A DNA stretch of 64,000 nt from Bacteroidaceae bacterium (GTDB taxonomy: Bacteria > Bacteroidota > Bacteroidia > Bacteroidales > Bacteroidaceae). Below, piece by piece: positions 1 to 9,502 of this stretch. Positions within the stretch are counted from its first letter, which is position 1. Every line of letters begins with the position of its first letter. Both the position numbers and the translations under genes were made by a program. The notes below the pieces were generated by a model. The model made no database searches, was not told the DNA's origin, and saw nothing but the letters and a program-made list of their open reading frames with translations. The stretch spans positions 87,212 to 151,211 of the forward strand of contig JAFXNA010000001.1 in NCBI GenBank assembly GCA_017529865.1. The letters run 5' to 3'.

Positions 1-615
1 GTGGCTTTGGTGGGCTATACCAATGTGGGGAAATCCACCCTGATGAATCTATTGTCAAAGAGTGAGGTATTTGCTGAAAACAAGTTGTTTGCGACACTTG
101 ATACAACTGTGCGAAAGGTTATCATTGACAATCTGCCTTTTTTGCTGAGTGATACTGTTGGTTTTATTCGCAAACTTCCGACGGATTTGGTCGATTCGTT
201 TAAATCGACTTTGGATGAGGTCAGAGAAGCAGATTTGCTGATTCATTTGGTGGATATCTCGCATCCAGACTTCGAGGAACAGATCCGGGTCGTAGAAAAG
301 ACACTTGCGGACTTAGGTGCGAGTGACAAACCTGCTTTGCTTGTGTTCAACAAGATTGATGCATATACTTGGGTTCCCAAAGATGAGGACGACTTGACGC
401 CCAAGACAAAAGAAAACGTTTCGTTGGAAGAACTGATGGCAACTTGGATGGCCAAGATGAACGACAACTGCTTCTTTATTTCGGCCAAGACAGGCGAACA
501 TATCAAAGAGTTTAAAGAGTTGGCTTATAAGAAAATACGTGAACTCCATGTTCAGAAGTACCCTTATAATGATTTCCTTTTCCAGCATTACGAAACAGAA
601 GATAAAGAACAGTAA
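1..615 (+). CDS. hflX: GTPase HflX, C-terminal part (gene starts before the window)
   Basis: Ribosome-associated GTPase; HflX proteins bind the 50S subunit and split stalled ribosomes under stress. The visible 204 residues begin almost exactly at the G domain: G1 GYTNVGKST near residues 5-13, G2-like threonines in TLDTTVR, G3 DTVGF, G4 NKID, and a G5-like FISAKTGEH. The N-terminal HflX domain is missing because it lies upstream of position 1, so the GTG at position 1 is an internal codon and not a start. A typical HflX is about 400 residues or more, so roughly half is outside. The TAA at 613-615 is followed by an 82-bp spacer made of direct repeats before the next gene on the same strand. Confidence 0.93.
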   Translation: MALVGYTNVGKSTLMNLLSKSEVFAENKLFATLDTTVRKVIIDNLPFLLSDTVGFIRKLPTDLVDSFKSTLDEVREADLLIHLVDISHPDFEEQIRVVEKTLADLGASDKPALLVFNKIDAYTWVPKDEDDLTPKTKENVSLEELMATWMAKMNDNCFFISAKTGEHIKEFKELAYKKIRELHVQKYPYNDFLFQHYETEDKEQ

Positions 616-697
616 ATTAGGTTGTCAGGTTATTAGGTGATTAGGTTGTTAGACCTCAAAACCTTAAGACCTCAAAACCTCAAAAACCTCAAATAAT
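616..697 (+). repeat. Low-complexity spacer of TTAGGTT and AACCTCAA direct repeats
   Basis: The whole gap between hflX and the next gene is built from variants of TTAGGTTGTTAG followed by repeated ACCTCAAAACCT units running up to the ATG at 698. The two halves are roughly complementary, so a hairpin is possible. The same AACCTCAA word is repeated inside a coding region at 24283-24312. No promoter-like TAnnTTTG is visible, which suggests co-transcription with hflX. Confidence 0.7.
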
Positions 698-2392
698 ATG
701 AAACGAGAACTAACAAACACAGAGATTTCGATTCTGGAAGAACGTGGGTGTACTGCAGAAAACTGGAGTGAGATACTCGTCGACGACGGATTCATGGCGA
801 ATTATGTTCGCAATGTGAACTTTTATGGCAAAGTGGAAATCGGTTCCATGAAAGGGATGATCGACGTGGAGGAAGGCTTCCAACGTCATTCTTCTATTCA
901 GAATGCCACACTCAACAATGCTACGATTGGTGACGATTGTCTGATTGAGAACGTTCATGGCTACATCTCTAATTATAGCATTGCAGATAATTGCTATATA
1001 TCGAATATTGGTATCATTAGTGCTCAGGGAACCCCTTCTTTCGGTAATGGAACTGTTATCTCTGTCCTGAACGAAGGAGGTGACGGCAATGTGGTGATAT
1101 ACGACAAGCTGACTGCCCAGATAGCTTGGCTGATGATTCATTTCCCATCAGTTCGTGAATTCGCACTCCAAGAGATTGCCCGTTATCCAAAGACTGACAA
1201 AGGCACCATAGGACAAGGATGTCGTATTGTTGGAATCGGTGAAATCTGCAATGTATATGTTTACCCATATTGCGAGATTCAAGGGGCGAGCCATCTGTCC
1301 AATGTGACATTACTGAGTAGTAGTGATGCTCCGTCGTTTGTGGGGCCGGATGTAATCCTTGAGAATTCTGTTGTTGCGATGGGAGCTACTGTGACAGATG
1401 GTGCAAAAGTTGACAACTGCTTTGTGGGCGAGTCTGTACATATTGGAAAAGGATTCTCGGCTGAAGCCTCGCTCTTCTTTGCAAATGCCTATATGGATAA
1501 TGGTGAGTCATGTGCAGCTCTTTGCGGCCCATTTGCCTGCTCACACCATAAGTCTACACTGCTTATCGGTGGCGAATTCTCGTTCTATAATGCAGGTTCC
1601 GGAACGAATCAGAGCAATCATGCCTATAAGATGGGCCCAATCCATTGGGGTACATTGGAGCGTGGTTCGAAGACGGCATCTGGCAGCCATATTCTTTGGC
1701 CTGCACATATTGGTGTGTTCTCAATGGTGATGGGTAAACTGACCTCTCATCCACGTCTGCGCAACCTTCCGTTCTCTTATGTGTTGGCAACAGGCGAGAA
1801 AACATATATCGTACCAGGTATCAATATCAAGACCGTCGGAACATGGCGAGATATCAACAAGTGGCCAAAGCGTGATGGACGTCCGGAATCGGCACGACGC
1901 GATATCATTAACTTTAGTTTCCCAAATCCTTATATTATCCAGTTTGTCGTTGCAGGAAAAGAGCTTCTTACCACACTGCAAGAACAGCAGGGATACGATG
2001 TGGACGAATATAAGTTCGAAGGCTGTTACATCAAGCACAAGGCATTGGTTGATGGATTAAGATATTATGATTTGACGCTCCGTCTTTATAGTGGAGAATT
2101 GCCTAAGGATGAGTGGCTCGACTTATGCGGAATGATTGCTCCAAAGAAATCGATTGAGGATCTTGTTACTGATATTGAAGAAGGAGACATCAAATCGTCC
2201 GATGAAATCGTAGAATGCTTGAAATCACTCTTCACCCAGAACAAGTACCTGTATTCCCGTCCTCAGACTACAGATTATGCGGAAGCGGAAAACAAATGGC
2301 TTGATATGGTACGACGCGATGCAGAGAAAGAATTTGCCTTGGGTGACGTGGAGGAACAACAACTCACAGACTTCCTTGCAAAAGTGAAATAA
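698..2392 (+). CDS. DUF4954 family protein (left-handed beta-helix, acyl/nucleotidyltransferase-like)
   Basis: A 564-residue protein that matches the DUF4954 family common in Bacteroidales and spirochaetes. Residues about 65-280 show hexapeptide-like runs (ATIGDDCLIEN, CYISNIGIIS, VILENSVVAMGATV, VDNCFVGESVHIGKG) typical of left-handed beta-helices found in sugar-nucleotide pyrophosphorylases and acyltransferases. The middle part carries a conserved Cys/His-rich stretch (CGPFACSHHKSTLL). The C-terminus from about 400 is alpha-helical and charged. There is no signal peptide, so it should be cytoplasmic. The reaction is not known to me; the fold suggests a sugar or nucleotide-sugar role, but that is inference. 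It starts at the ATG right after the AACCTCAA repeats. Confidence 0.82.
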   Translation: MKRELTNTEISILEERGCTAENWSEILVDDGFMANYVRNVNFYGKVEIGSMKGMIDVEEGFQRHSSIQNATLNNATIGDDCLIENVHGYISNYSIADNCYISNIGIISAQGTPSFGNGTVISVLNEGGDGNVVIYDKLTAQIAWLMIHFPSVREFALQEIARYPKTDKGTIGQGCRIVGIGEICNVYVYPYCEIQGASHLSNVTLLSSSDAPSFVGPDVILENSVVAMGATVTDGAKVDNCFVGESVHIGKGFSAEASLFFANAYMDNGESCAALCGPFACSHHKSTLLIGGEFSFYNAGSGTNQSNHAYKMGPIHWGTLERGSKTASGSHILWPAHIGVFSMVMGKLTSHPRLRNLPFSYVLATGEKTYIVPGINIKTVGTWRDINKWPKRDGRPESARRDIINFSFPNPYIIQFVVAGKELLTTLQEQQGYDVDEYKFEGCYIKHKALVDGLRYYDLTLRLYSGELPKDEWLDLCGMIAPKKSIEDLVTDIEEGDIKSSDEIVECLKSLFTQNKYLYSRPQTTDYAEAENKWLDMVRRDAEKEFALGDVEEQQLTDFLAKVK

Positions 2393-2491
2393 AAGTAGTG
2401 GCAGGAGTGGTAGCCTGGCGCTTGGTGCTGTCTGCACTCCTTTACTCCTAACACTCCTAAAACAAAAAAACTATAAACAAAATTTGTCAGT
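2393..2491 (+). repeat. Spacer with ACTCCTAA-type direct repeats
   Basis: After the DUF4954 stop the spacer contains GGCAGGAGTGGTAG and, about 30 bp later, three near-copies of the complementary word (CACTCCT, TACTCCTAA, CACTCCTAAAA). It is a second example of a low-complexity, partly inverted tract filling an operon spacer just before a start codon. No convincing promoter is visible between it and the M16 gene. Confidence 0.55.
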
Positions 2492-5401
2492 ATGATAAAA
2501 AGATTAGCATTACTATCAATCGTGACTGCTTTGCTCGTTTCCTGTCAGCAGTCTGCAAAGTATGAATCAGTAGCCAACGACCCGATGAAATCGAGGATTT
2601 ATACCCTTGATAACGGATTGAAAGTCTATCTGAGTGTAAACAAAGACCAGCCTCGCATTCAGACCTATATTGCTGTACGAGTAGGTGGTAAAAACGACCC
2701 AAGTAACAATACCGGACTTGCCCATTACCTTGAGCACCTGATGTTTAAGGGAACGACTCAGTTTGGTACGAGTGACTATGCAAAAGAACAACCTTTGCTC
2801 GATGAAATCGAACAATTATACGAAGTCTATCGCACGAAAACAGACCCTGCAGAACGCAAGGCGATTTATCACCAGATAGACAGTCTCTCATACGAGGCAT
2901 CCAAGTATGCCATTGCAAACGAGTACGACAAGCTCATGGCAGGTATTGGTTCGGAAGGAACAAATGCCTACACCAGCTACGATGTGACATGCTATACTGA
3001 GGACATCCCATCAAACGAAGTGGAGAACTGGGCAAAGATACAATCAAACCGTTTCAAGGACATGGTAATTCGTGGATTCCATACAGAATTGGAAGCCGTG
3101 TACGAAGAGAAGAACATTTCTTTGACGGACGACTCACGCAAGATGTATGAGACAGGTCTGAGTGTGCTGTTCCCCAACCATCCTTATGGTCAGCAAACCG
3201 TTCTTGGTACACAGGATCACCTGAAGAATCCGTCGATTACGACCATTAAGAACCACTTCAAGAATTGGTATGTTCCAAACAATGTCGCAATCTGTATGAG
3301 CGGAGATTTCGACCCCGATGAAGTAATCTCATTGATGAATCAGTATTTTGGTGACTGGACTCCTAATCCAGCAGTCGATTCGCTTCGTAATGCTTTACCA
3401 AAGACATGCGAACCGCTGACTGCACCCGATGTGCGTGAAGTGTATGGCCCAGAATCTGAGCGTCTTATGATGGGATGGGCTTTCCCAGGAAAGAAAGACA
3501 AAGAGAATGATTATCTCGATATTATCGAGGAACTGCTCTACAATGGAAAGGCAGGACTGTTCGACATTGACCTCAACCAGGCACAAAAGGTATTGTCGGC
3601 AGGTGCTGGTGCCTATGCATTGACCGATCATTCGATGTTTATCACAATCGGAATGCCAAAAGAAGGTCAGTCGCTCGATGAGGTGCGTGAATTGATGCTG
3701 GCGGAAATCACGAAACTGAAAAACGGAGAATTCGATGCCTCCTTGTTAGAAGCCATCATCAACAATATGAAACGCCAGCAGATGCAACAACTTGAAAACA
3801 ATTCGTCACGTGCCAGAATGTTTGTTGAGGCTTTCGTAAACGGTACTGATTGGAAAGACGAAGTAGAGCGTATCGACCGTATCAGCAAGATTACGAAGGA
3901 TGATGTCGTGAAGTTTGCTAACACCGTTTTCACGGATGGCTATTCATGTGTCTATAAGCATAAAGGAGTCGACCCAAATGAGAAAAAAATCGAAAAACCC
4001 GCCATTTCACCGATAGAAACGAACCGCGACAAGACCAGTCAGTTCGTGACCGACATCCTGAATGTGAAGGTAAAAGAGATAGAACCTGTGTTCGTTGACT
4101 TTGACAAGGATATGAGTGTGGCAAAGCTGTCGAACAGTAACGAGTTGCTCTACAAGCAAAACGATGTGAACGGATTGTTTTCCATTCAATATCGTATCGC
4201 ACGAGGCAGCAAGGCCGACAAATACCTGCCACTTGCCGCTCAGTATATTGATTATCTGGGTACATCAAAACTGACCCCTGAGCAGCTACAGTCCGAACTC
4301 TATCGATTGGCATGTAACATCAGTTTCAGCGTTAACGCAGACGAGACCATCATTTCGCTCTCAGGCTTGGCAGAAAACATGAAAGATGTCGTTGCTTTGT
4401 GTGAAAGCTGGATGCACGATGCCCAAAGTAATCAGACGGTATATGATAATTTGGTGGCAGACGAACTGAAAGCACGGGCAGATGCTAAGCTAGAGCAGAA
4501 GAACTGTTTCCTCCGCCTGCGCAGGTGGGCGATGTTCGGTCCTGTTAACGAATCGACTAACATTCTTTCTGCCCAAGAGTTGAAAGAAACAGTGCCTGAT
4601 GAATTACTCAAGCATATCGACGATTTGAAGAACTATGAGCAAACTATCGTCTATTACGGACCGATGAAACAGGCCGAATTCACCGAATTCATCGAGACAA
4701 ATCATGAGGTCTCAGCATCTCCAATGGCTACAGTCAAAGGTGATGTCTATAAGAATATCCCGACACCAGAGAACCAGGTGATTCTCGCACCTTACGATGC
4801 CAAGAATATCTACATGATTATGTATAGCAACAATGGGCAGAAATACGATGCAGCCCTCGTTCCGCAGATAGAGTTGTTCAACGAATATTTCGGAGGCGGC
4901 ATGAATGCGCTGGTCTTCCAGGAACTGCGTGAAGCTCGCGGATTGGCATATAGTGCCTCTGCTTACTATACCGTTCCAGAGTTCCAGCAAGACGATTGCG
5001 CTTTCTATACCTACATCATCAGTCAGAACGACAAGATGGGCGATTGTATCGACACATTCCACAAAATACTTGAGGACATGCCAGCCACAGAGGCTTCGCT
5101 TCTCTTGGCAAAAGAAGCCATTATGAAACGCATCGCAACTCAGCGCACCATCAAGCGTAATGTGCTCTCAGCCTATATCGAGGCTCGCAATCATGGTCTG
5201 GACTACGACATTTCTCGTGATATATACAATAAGGTGCAGAATATGACCTTAGACGAGCTTGTCGACTTCCAGCATCAAAACGTAAAAGGACGCACATACA
5301 CATACCTCATTCTTGGTAACGAAGCCGATTTGGATGTAGCCAAACTACAGTCGTTAGGCAACATTCAACGTGTTTCACTCGAAGAGATATTCGGATATTA
5401 A
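2492..5401 (+). CDS. M16 family zinc metallopeptidase, lipoprotein
   Basis: A 969-residue full-length M16 (insulinase/pitrilysin-type) peptidase. The N-terminus is a lipoprotein signal (MIKRLALLSIVTALLVSC), with Cys18 as the likely lipidated residue, so it should sit in the outer or inner membrane facing the periplasm. The inverted zinc motif HXXEH is present as HYLEH near residue 78, followed by the downstream glutamate region (ELEAVYEEKNIS) near 200. Two M16 halves are present: the active N-terminal half and a C-terminal half without the metal motif, which contains GGGMNALVFQELREARGLAYS, as in M16 beta-like domains. Substrate is unknown; oligopeptide or processing roles are typical. It ends just before a strong terminator at 5421-5461. 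Confidence 0.92.
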   Translation: MIKRLALLSIVTALLVSCQQSAKYESVANDPMKSRIYTLDNGLKVYLSVNKDQPRIQTYIAVRVGGKNDPSNNTGLAHYLEHLMFKGTTQFGTSDYAKEQPLLDEIEQLYEVYRTKTDPAERKAIYHQIDSLSYEASKYAIANEYDKLMAGIGSEGTNAYTSYDVTCYTEDIPSNEVENWAKIQSNRFKDMVIRGFHTELEAVYEEKNISLTDDSRKMYETGLSVLFPNHPYGQQTVLGTQDHLKNPSITTIKNHFKNWYVPNNVAICMSGDFDPDEVISLMNQYFGDWTPNPAVDSLRNALPKTCEPLTAPDVREVYGPESERLMMGWAFPGKKDKENDYLDIIEELLYNGKAGLFDIDLNQAQKVLSAGAGAYALTDHSMFITIGMPKEGQSLDEVRELMLAEITKLKNGEFDASLLEAIINNMKRQQMQQLENNSSRARMFVEAFVNGTDWKDEVERIDRISKITKDDVVKFANTVFTDGYSCVYKHKGVDPNEKKIEKPAISPIETNRDKTSQFVTDILNVKVKEIEPVFVDFDKDMSVAKLSNSNELLYKQNDVNGLFSIQYRIARGSKADKYLPLAAQYIDYLGTSKLTPEQLQSELYRLACNISFSVNADETIISLSGLAENMKDVVALCESWMHDAQSNQTVYDNLVADELKARADAKLEQKNCFLRLRRWAMFGPVNESTNILSAQELKETVPDELLKHIDDLKNYEQTIVYYGPMKQAEFTEFIETNHEVSASPMATVKGDVYKNIPTPENQVILAPYDAKNIYMIMYSNNGQKYDAALVPQIELFNEYFGGGMNALVFQELREARGLAYSASAYYTVPEFQQDDCAFYTYIISQNDKMGDCIDTFHKILEDMPATEASLLLAKEAIMKRIATQRTIKRNVLSAYIEARNHGLDYDISRDIYNKVQNMTLDELVDFQHQNVKGRTYTYLILGNEADLDVAKLQSLGNIQRVSLEEIFGY

Positions 5402-5420
5402 AAGATAGATTTTTTCAACG

Positions 5421-5461
5421 ATAGAGAGGTGCAGGTTTTCCCAGACCTGCATCTCTATTTT
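5421..5461 (+). terminator. Rho-independent terminator after the M16 gene
   Basis: A 14-bp hairpin, ATAGAGAGGTGCAGGT paired with ACCTGCATCTCTAT with one small bulge and a short loop, is followed by TTTTT. It lies 20 bp after the M16 stop codon and separates this operon from the next gene. Confidence 0.88.
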
Positions 5462-5526
5462 TAGCTTGACAAATTCGCAAGTCAATCGGAGCCTCCTTTC
5501 CACAGGTTCACTATGTCCTTTTTACA

Positions 5527-5601
5527 CCTCATAGAGGTAACATTTGCAGCCCTTAAGGGTAACAAAATTTTCCTTTAAGGGTAACAATTATTTCCCCTAG
5601 G
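5527..5601. repeat. Array of four short palindromes spaced 22 bp apart
   Basis: Palindromes CCTCATAGAGG (5527-5537), CCCTTAAGGG (5550-5559), CCTTTAAGGG (5572-5581) and CCCCTAGG (5594-5601) have centres at about 5532, 5554.5, 5576.5 and 5598.5. This is a 22-bp period, close to two helical turns. The spacers share the pattern GGTAACA followed by an A/T run. A second array with the same period and GGGAACA spacers lies at 35205-35285. The rest of the 5402-5863 gap holds a terminator, two TTGAC/GTCAA inverted repeats, an AAAAACGTT inverted repeat and a promoter; I see no gene in it. Confidence 0.75.
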
Positions 5602-5679
5602 CCTCCTTGTGAGGAATCAAAATGAAGTGTTAATGATTGACGGCGAATTATGTTAAATCGTTGTCAATATCTAACCTAG

Positions 5680-5709
5680 AAAAACGTTGAATCAAAAAAC
5701 AACGTTTTT
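5680..5709. repeat. Inverted repeat AAAAACGTT / AACGTTTTT
   Basis: Perfect 9-bp arms at 5680-5688 and 5701-5709 enclose a 12-nt A-rich loop. It lies about 110 bp before the promoter of the MG2-type gene. It could be a weak bidirectional terminator or a protein-binding site; the sequence does not decide between them. Confidence 0.5.
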
Positions 5710-5816
5710 CAGGATAAGACACCCTTGGTTATTGTAAAAATGTCTCTGAATTCTTGTCTCCTGCAACTTTTTTAGCGTTTTTATCAAAAAAAGTCATTTT
5801 TTTCATTGACATTTTG

Positions 5817-5824
5817 TACCTTTG
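5817..5824 (+). promoter_or_regulatory. Bacteroidetes -7 element TACCTTTG
   Basis: TACCTTTG matches the TAnnTTTG -7 consensus and is followed by a 39-bp leader before the ATG at 5864. The region about 20 bp upstream is a T-run without an exact TTTG, so only half of the promoter is convincing. Confidence 0.6.
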
Positions 5825-5863
5825 CGCGTATATAAGAAAAACAAGGTATAAAACAAAGTATCT

Positions 5864-8692
5864 ATGAGCAGAAAGTACATATTGCTATTGATAGGCTATT
5901 GGTTGATAACAGTTTCCTTTGCCTCGTTGCCTGACAAGAAGCCTGAGAAGGTGTTGCCGGTACAGGAGAAGGTGTACCTGCACTTCGACAACAATTGCTA
6001 CTTTCTTGGTGATACCATTTGGTATAAGGCTTACGTGGTGTTGGCTGATGACAACAGTCCTGAACCATTGAGCCGCATCCTGTATGTGGAGCTATTGAAT
6101 GAACAGGGCTACCTGATGGAGCGTCAGCAATTGGAGATCAACAAACTGGGGCAAGCCGATGGGTACTTCGCTATCAGCGACACCACCTTTGCAGGATACT
6201 ATGAGGTGAGAGCTTATACCAAGTGGATGCTGAATTTCGGTTATGAGCCTTGCGAATCGTGGTGCCGTTATTCATGGTTCGGATGTTGTGAAGACCAGGG
6301 GCTTGTGGCTTTAGACCTAAATAAAAGCGGCTTTCCGTCTTTTACAAGGATTATGTGGTATGCAGGTGCAGGATCCTTCGTAAAAGTACCTGAAAGTAGC
6401 ACATTTTCCGATTTCTATGGAATAGTTGCTCTTTCCCCCGATTCTTGCGTTCCCACCATCAATACAGAATACAATACTGGAGTTTCTATTGATTCGGAAA
6501 ATGAACGCAAGAACTACCGCGACTATCACAATCTGTTCTCAAGAGTTATCCCCGTCTACAGCCGTCCTGATACTGCTGCGAACTATATGCGGAAGATTAT
6601 GCCGACAAAGATAACCGTAGGCGACTATCAGGTGAAATGGAAGACTCCAGAGTTCGATGTGAAGTTCTACCCCGAAGGTGGCTATCTGCTTGCAGGGCAT
6701 AAATGCCGAATAGCTTGGGAGGCGATGAATCAGCAGCTGGAGCGTCTTAACGTCAGCGGAGTATTGCTCGAAGACGGTGAGCCAATCGACTCTGTCCGTC
6801 CTATCCATGCAGGTCGAGGACTGATTACACTGAATGTGAAGCACGGCAGGAAGTACAAGGTGCGCTTCGAGTTCGGTAAGGACAAGTTCACTTTCGACCT
6901 TCCCAAGGCGTTCGAACAGGGAGTTGCACTACATGTAAGCCAGGACAGCGGTGCGGTAATGTTCCATGTAGCACGCGAACTGCCGCAGCGTATGCCTTTG
7001 AAGCTCAATGTCTATTGCAGAGGCAAGCGCCTCTCTACGTTCAATCTGAAGCCGGAAGCTACGGTTGAAGAATGGATGTATTTCGAAGACTTGAATGAGG
7101 GTGTACACCAAGTCGTTGTCTGCGATACCTCAGGCAATGTATATGCCGACCGTCTGTTTTTTGTCAACAAATGCTACGAGTCGAAGGCAAAAGTGATGGT
7201 GGGAGGTCTTGCAAATCGTCCTTACCGTCCTTTGGAGAAGATACGCCTGAACCTGATTGCTACAGACCCGAAAGGCAGTCCGCTGAAGAACCAGACCTTC
7301 TCTGTGTCTGTGAGAGATGAAGCCCAGCTCGACCCGACATTCGCAACAGGTAACATCCTGACCAACCTGCTTTTGGAGTCTGACTTGAAGGGTTTCGTAG
7401 AGAATCCCGACTATTACTTCGAGGCGGATGATGAGAAACACCGTCAGGCGCTCGACCTGCTGATGCTGGTGCAGGGATGGCGACGCTATGACTGGAAGAG
7501 CATCGAGAAACCTGAGACCTTTGCATTAGACTACCTGCCCGAACAGAAGATGGTCATCTATGGTGATGCCTATCCGCTGCGCAAGGAACTGAAGGACCTG
7601 TTCAGGAAAGAGAAGCGGAAGATACAGATATCATGCTCTATTCTCAACCTTAACGATGATTTGAAGGAAGGAGACTACTATAGTTTCAATGGAGCTGTAG
7701 AAGCCGACTCTTCAGGACATTTCCAAATCGCATACGACCCGTTCTATGGGAATGTGAAACTTGCCCTTCGCGCAAACTATGTAGACAAAATAGAAAAGAA
7801 AGACGAATATCTTCATGCTCACGACCCGAAGATCTTTGTGAGAAAACAATACTTCTATCCTCAATCCTTAAAGGCATACAGTTGGTATGAAATGCATCAG
7901 CCGGAAATCATCAAGGAGAAGCAGTTGACTTGGGAGGATTATCAGGAAGACATCTATGCCTCGGAATGGATTCCACAGGTGAATATCAAATCCAAGAAGC
8001 GTCCTCATGCCAAGTTGCAGAAGGACAAGCCCGTAGCACAGATAAGTTTCCAAGACTTCTTAAACGACAAATGGGATCAAGGATATTACAATTCTTTCTT
8101 CCTAATGGACAACAAAGAAATACCAATGACAGATACAACAGGGTTGTCATATATGATGCTGATGGATGCATACGTCCGTCACATGTATGAGCCGACAGAC
8201 AATAATTATGAATCACATGATTTTGGTATCAATTGGAAGAAAAACGATTTTTGGAAACGAGTAAAACTGATAGAGCATATCCCTATATTGGATAAACTCT
8301 ATATTGTAAGCGATGCACCTCGTCGTCCCGTTCCATACGAACATGTTCATTTGGACAGAGTAATGGACATGGTTAAGGGAGAACTAACAACAGCCATCGA
8401 TTCTTATATCAACATCATCACCCTTCCTGACGACAAGACCCGCATCACGGTAGGCCGAGAATACAACTTCCAAGGCTTCACCCGCCCGGTGGAATACTAC
8501 AACCCCGACTACAGCAAAGCCAAACTCCCAGAAATAAAGGACTACCGTCGCACACTCTATTGGAATCCGAACGTAACCACCGACAACTTCGGACAAGCCT
8601 CCATCGAGTTTTACAACAACTCCGTATGCAACATCATCGATGTATCAGCAGAAGGCATCACCCGATATGGGCAGTTCTTGGTGAATGAATAA
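5864..8692 (+). CDS. Large exported protein with an N-terminal MG2 (macroglobulin-like) domain
   Basis: A 942-residue protein with a signal peptide (hydrophobic residues 5-20). Residues about 30-125 (EKVYLHFDNNCYFLGDTIWY through the YYEVRAYTKWM region) look like the MG2 domain seen at the start of many Bacteroidetes surface proteins. Further beta-rich segments follow. The C-terminus (YWNPNVTTDNFGQASIEFYN, then SAEGITRYGQF) is the usual end of this family. Homologues are normally annotated as alpha-2-macroglobulin N-terminal-like or hypothetical proteins, some with a TonB-plug-like module in the middle; I cannot confirm a plug here. It probably acts in the periplasm or at the cell surface. It is monocistronic: own promoter before it, and its stop faces the convergent gene 12 bp away. 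Confidence 0.72.
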   Translation: MSRKYILLLIGYWLITVSFASLPDKKPEKVLPVQEKVYLHFDNNCYFLGDTIWYKAYVVLADDNSPEPLSRILYVELLNEQGYLMERQQLEINKLGQADGYFAISDTTFAGYYEVRAYTKWMLNFGYEPCESWCRYSWFGCCEDQGLVALDLNKSGFPSFTRIMWYAGAGSFVKVPESSTFSDFYGIVALSPDSCVPTINTEYNTGVSIDSENERKNYRDYHNLFSRVIPVYSRPDTAANYMRKIMPTKITVGDYQVKWKTPEFDVKFYPEGGYLLAGHKCRIAWEAMNQQLERLNVSGVLLEDGEPIDSVRPIHAGRGLITLNVKHGRKYKVRFEFGKDKFTFDLPKAFEQGVALHVSQDSGAVMFHVARELPQRMPLKLNVYCRGKRLSTFNLKPEATVEEWMYFEDLNEGVHQVVVCDTSGNVYADRLFFVNKCYESKAKVMVGGLANRPYRPLEKIRLNLIATDPKGSPLKNQTFSVSVRDEAQLDPTFATGNILTNLLLESDLKGFVENPDYYFEADDEKHRQALDLLMLVQGWRRYDWKSIEKPETFALDYLPEQKMVIYGDAYPLRKELKDLFRKEKRKIQISCSILNLNDDLKEGDYYSFNGAVEADSSGHFQIAYDPFYGNVKLALRANYVDKIEKKDEYLHAHDPKIFVRKQYFYPQSLKAYSWYEMHQPEIIKEKQLTWEDYQEDIYASEWIPQVNIKSKKRPHAKLQKDKPVAQISFQDFLNDKWDQGYYNSFFLMDNKEIPMTDTTGLSYMMLMDAYVRHMYEPTDNNYESHDFGINWKKNDFWKRVKLIEHIPILDKLYIVSDAPRRPVPYEHVHLDRVMDMVKGELTTAIDSYINIITLPDDKTRITVGREYNFQGFTRPVEYYNPDYSKAKLPEIKDYRRTLYWNPNVTTDNFGQASIEFYNNSVCNIIDVSAEGITRYGQFLVNE

Positions 8693-8704
8693 TGCGATGA
8701 TTTT

Positions 8705-9490
8705 CTATGGTTTAACGACTTGTTTCTCTGTCATGTATTTCCAGTAACGGCGAGGCATGTCTTGGAGCTGTTTGCGAGGGTTCATGCGCTCGCGAATGCA
8801 AATGGCTTTGAAATAAGTGCGCCAGAGGTTTTGCAGCAGTTGATCATCGTCGCTCATAGCGTCTTCGTTCAGACGGCCGTTTCCTATGTCGAAGGGAACG
8901 GTAGCTTCGTCTTCAAAGGTGATGCGGATGGGGTCGGCACTACCGTCATAATAGTATCCGTAATGTCGCTTGGCATCGTAGATGAGCCATGGCTGGTCGT
9001 TAAAGCGGTCTTGGAAATGGTTGATGATAAGGGGGAGGACATTGTGATCGGGCGAGACAACAGCAAGATAGGTGCCGTCTTTTGCCTTTTGGAAACGGAT
9101 GAACTGTTTCATCCTTAACTGCTCATGGAGCACCTTTCGTGCAATGTTCGTGACTGTTAAAACATCGGGATCTGCGAAGTTTCGTGCGATATCTCCCTGA
9201 CGGAACACCTTACATATATATTGAAACAGGGGTTGGTTGAGTTCTCTCAACTCTGACAACCAGCTGACGGAAATCAACCGCATGGCTTCCACAGATAGGT
9301 GTTTCTCCAAGCCTGCCCACACTCGCCGTGCTTTCTCATCGTCGGTCTCAACTTTATAGATACGGTCGGCAAACAGCGGTAAGACATCGTCGGCCGTCAA
9401 CAACTGCTCTGGCTGCTCCTTGAGTGCAAAGGCATTGAACACCGCCGTTAGCAACCCATCCATTGTTCCATCGAATGTATATACTGTCAT
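8705..9490 (-). CDS. TIGR03915-type putative DNA repair protein (DUF4130)
   Basis: A 261-residue protein beginning MTVYTFDGTMDGLLTAVFNAF, the typical start of the TIGR03915 family. The family is found next to a radical SAM protein of the TIGR03916 type, as here (next gene 12 bp upstream on the same strand). The C-terminal half (PDHNVLPLIINHFQDRF, then PWLIYDAKRHYGYYYDG) is the DUF4130 signature and suggests similarity to a uracil-DNA glycosylase-like fold. The pairing implies joint action in DNA repair or base modification; no reaction is established from sequence. No signal peptide is present. Confidence 0.85.
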   Translation of the reverse strand: MTVYTFDGTMDGLLTAVFNAFALKEQPEQLLTADDVLPLFADRIYKVETDDEKARRVWAGLEKHLSVEAMRLISVSWLSELRELNQPLFQYICKVFRQGDIARNFADPDVLTVTNIARKVLHEQLRMKQFIRFQKAKDGTYLAVVSPDHNVLPLIINHFQDRFNDQPWLIYDAKRHYGYYYDGSADPIRITFEDEATVPFDIGNGRLNEDAMSDDDQLLQNLWRTYFKAICIRERMNPRKQLQDMPRRYWKYMTEKQVVKP

Positions 9491-9502
9491 CGTATCGTCC
9501 GT

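Noticed and set aside
5527..5601. Possible CRISPR array
   Set aside because: The palindromes differ in sequence, the unit is only about 10 bp with 12-bp A/T spacers, and there are no cas genes in the window. The same applies to 35205-35285.
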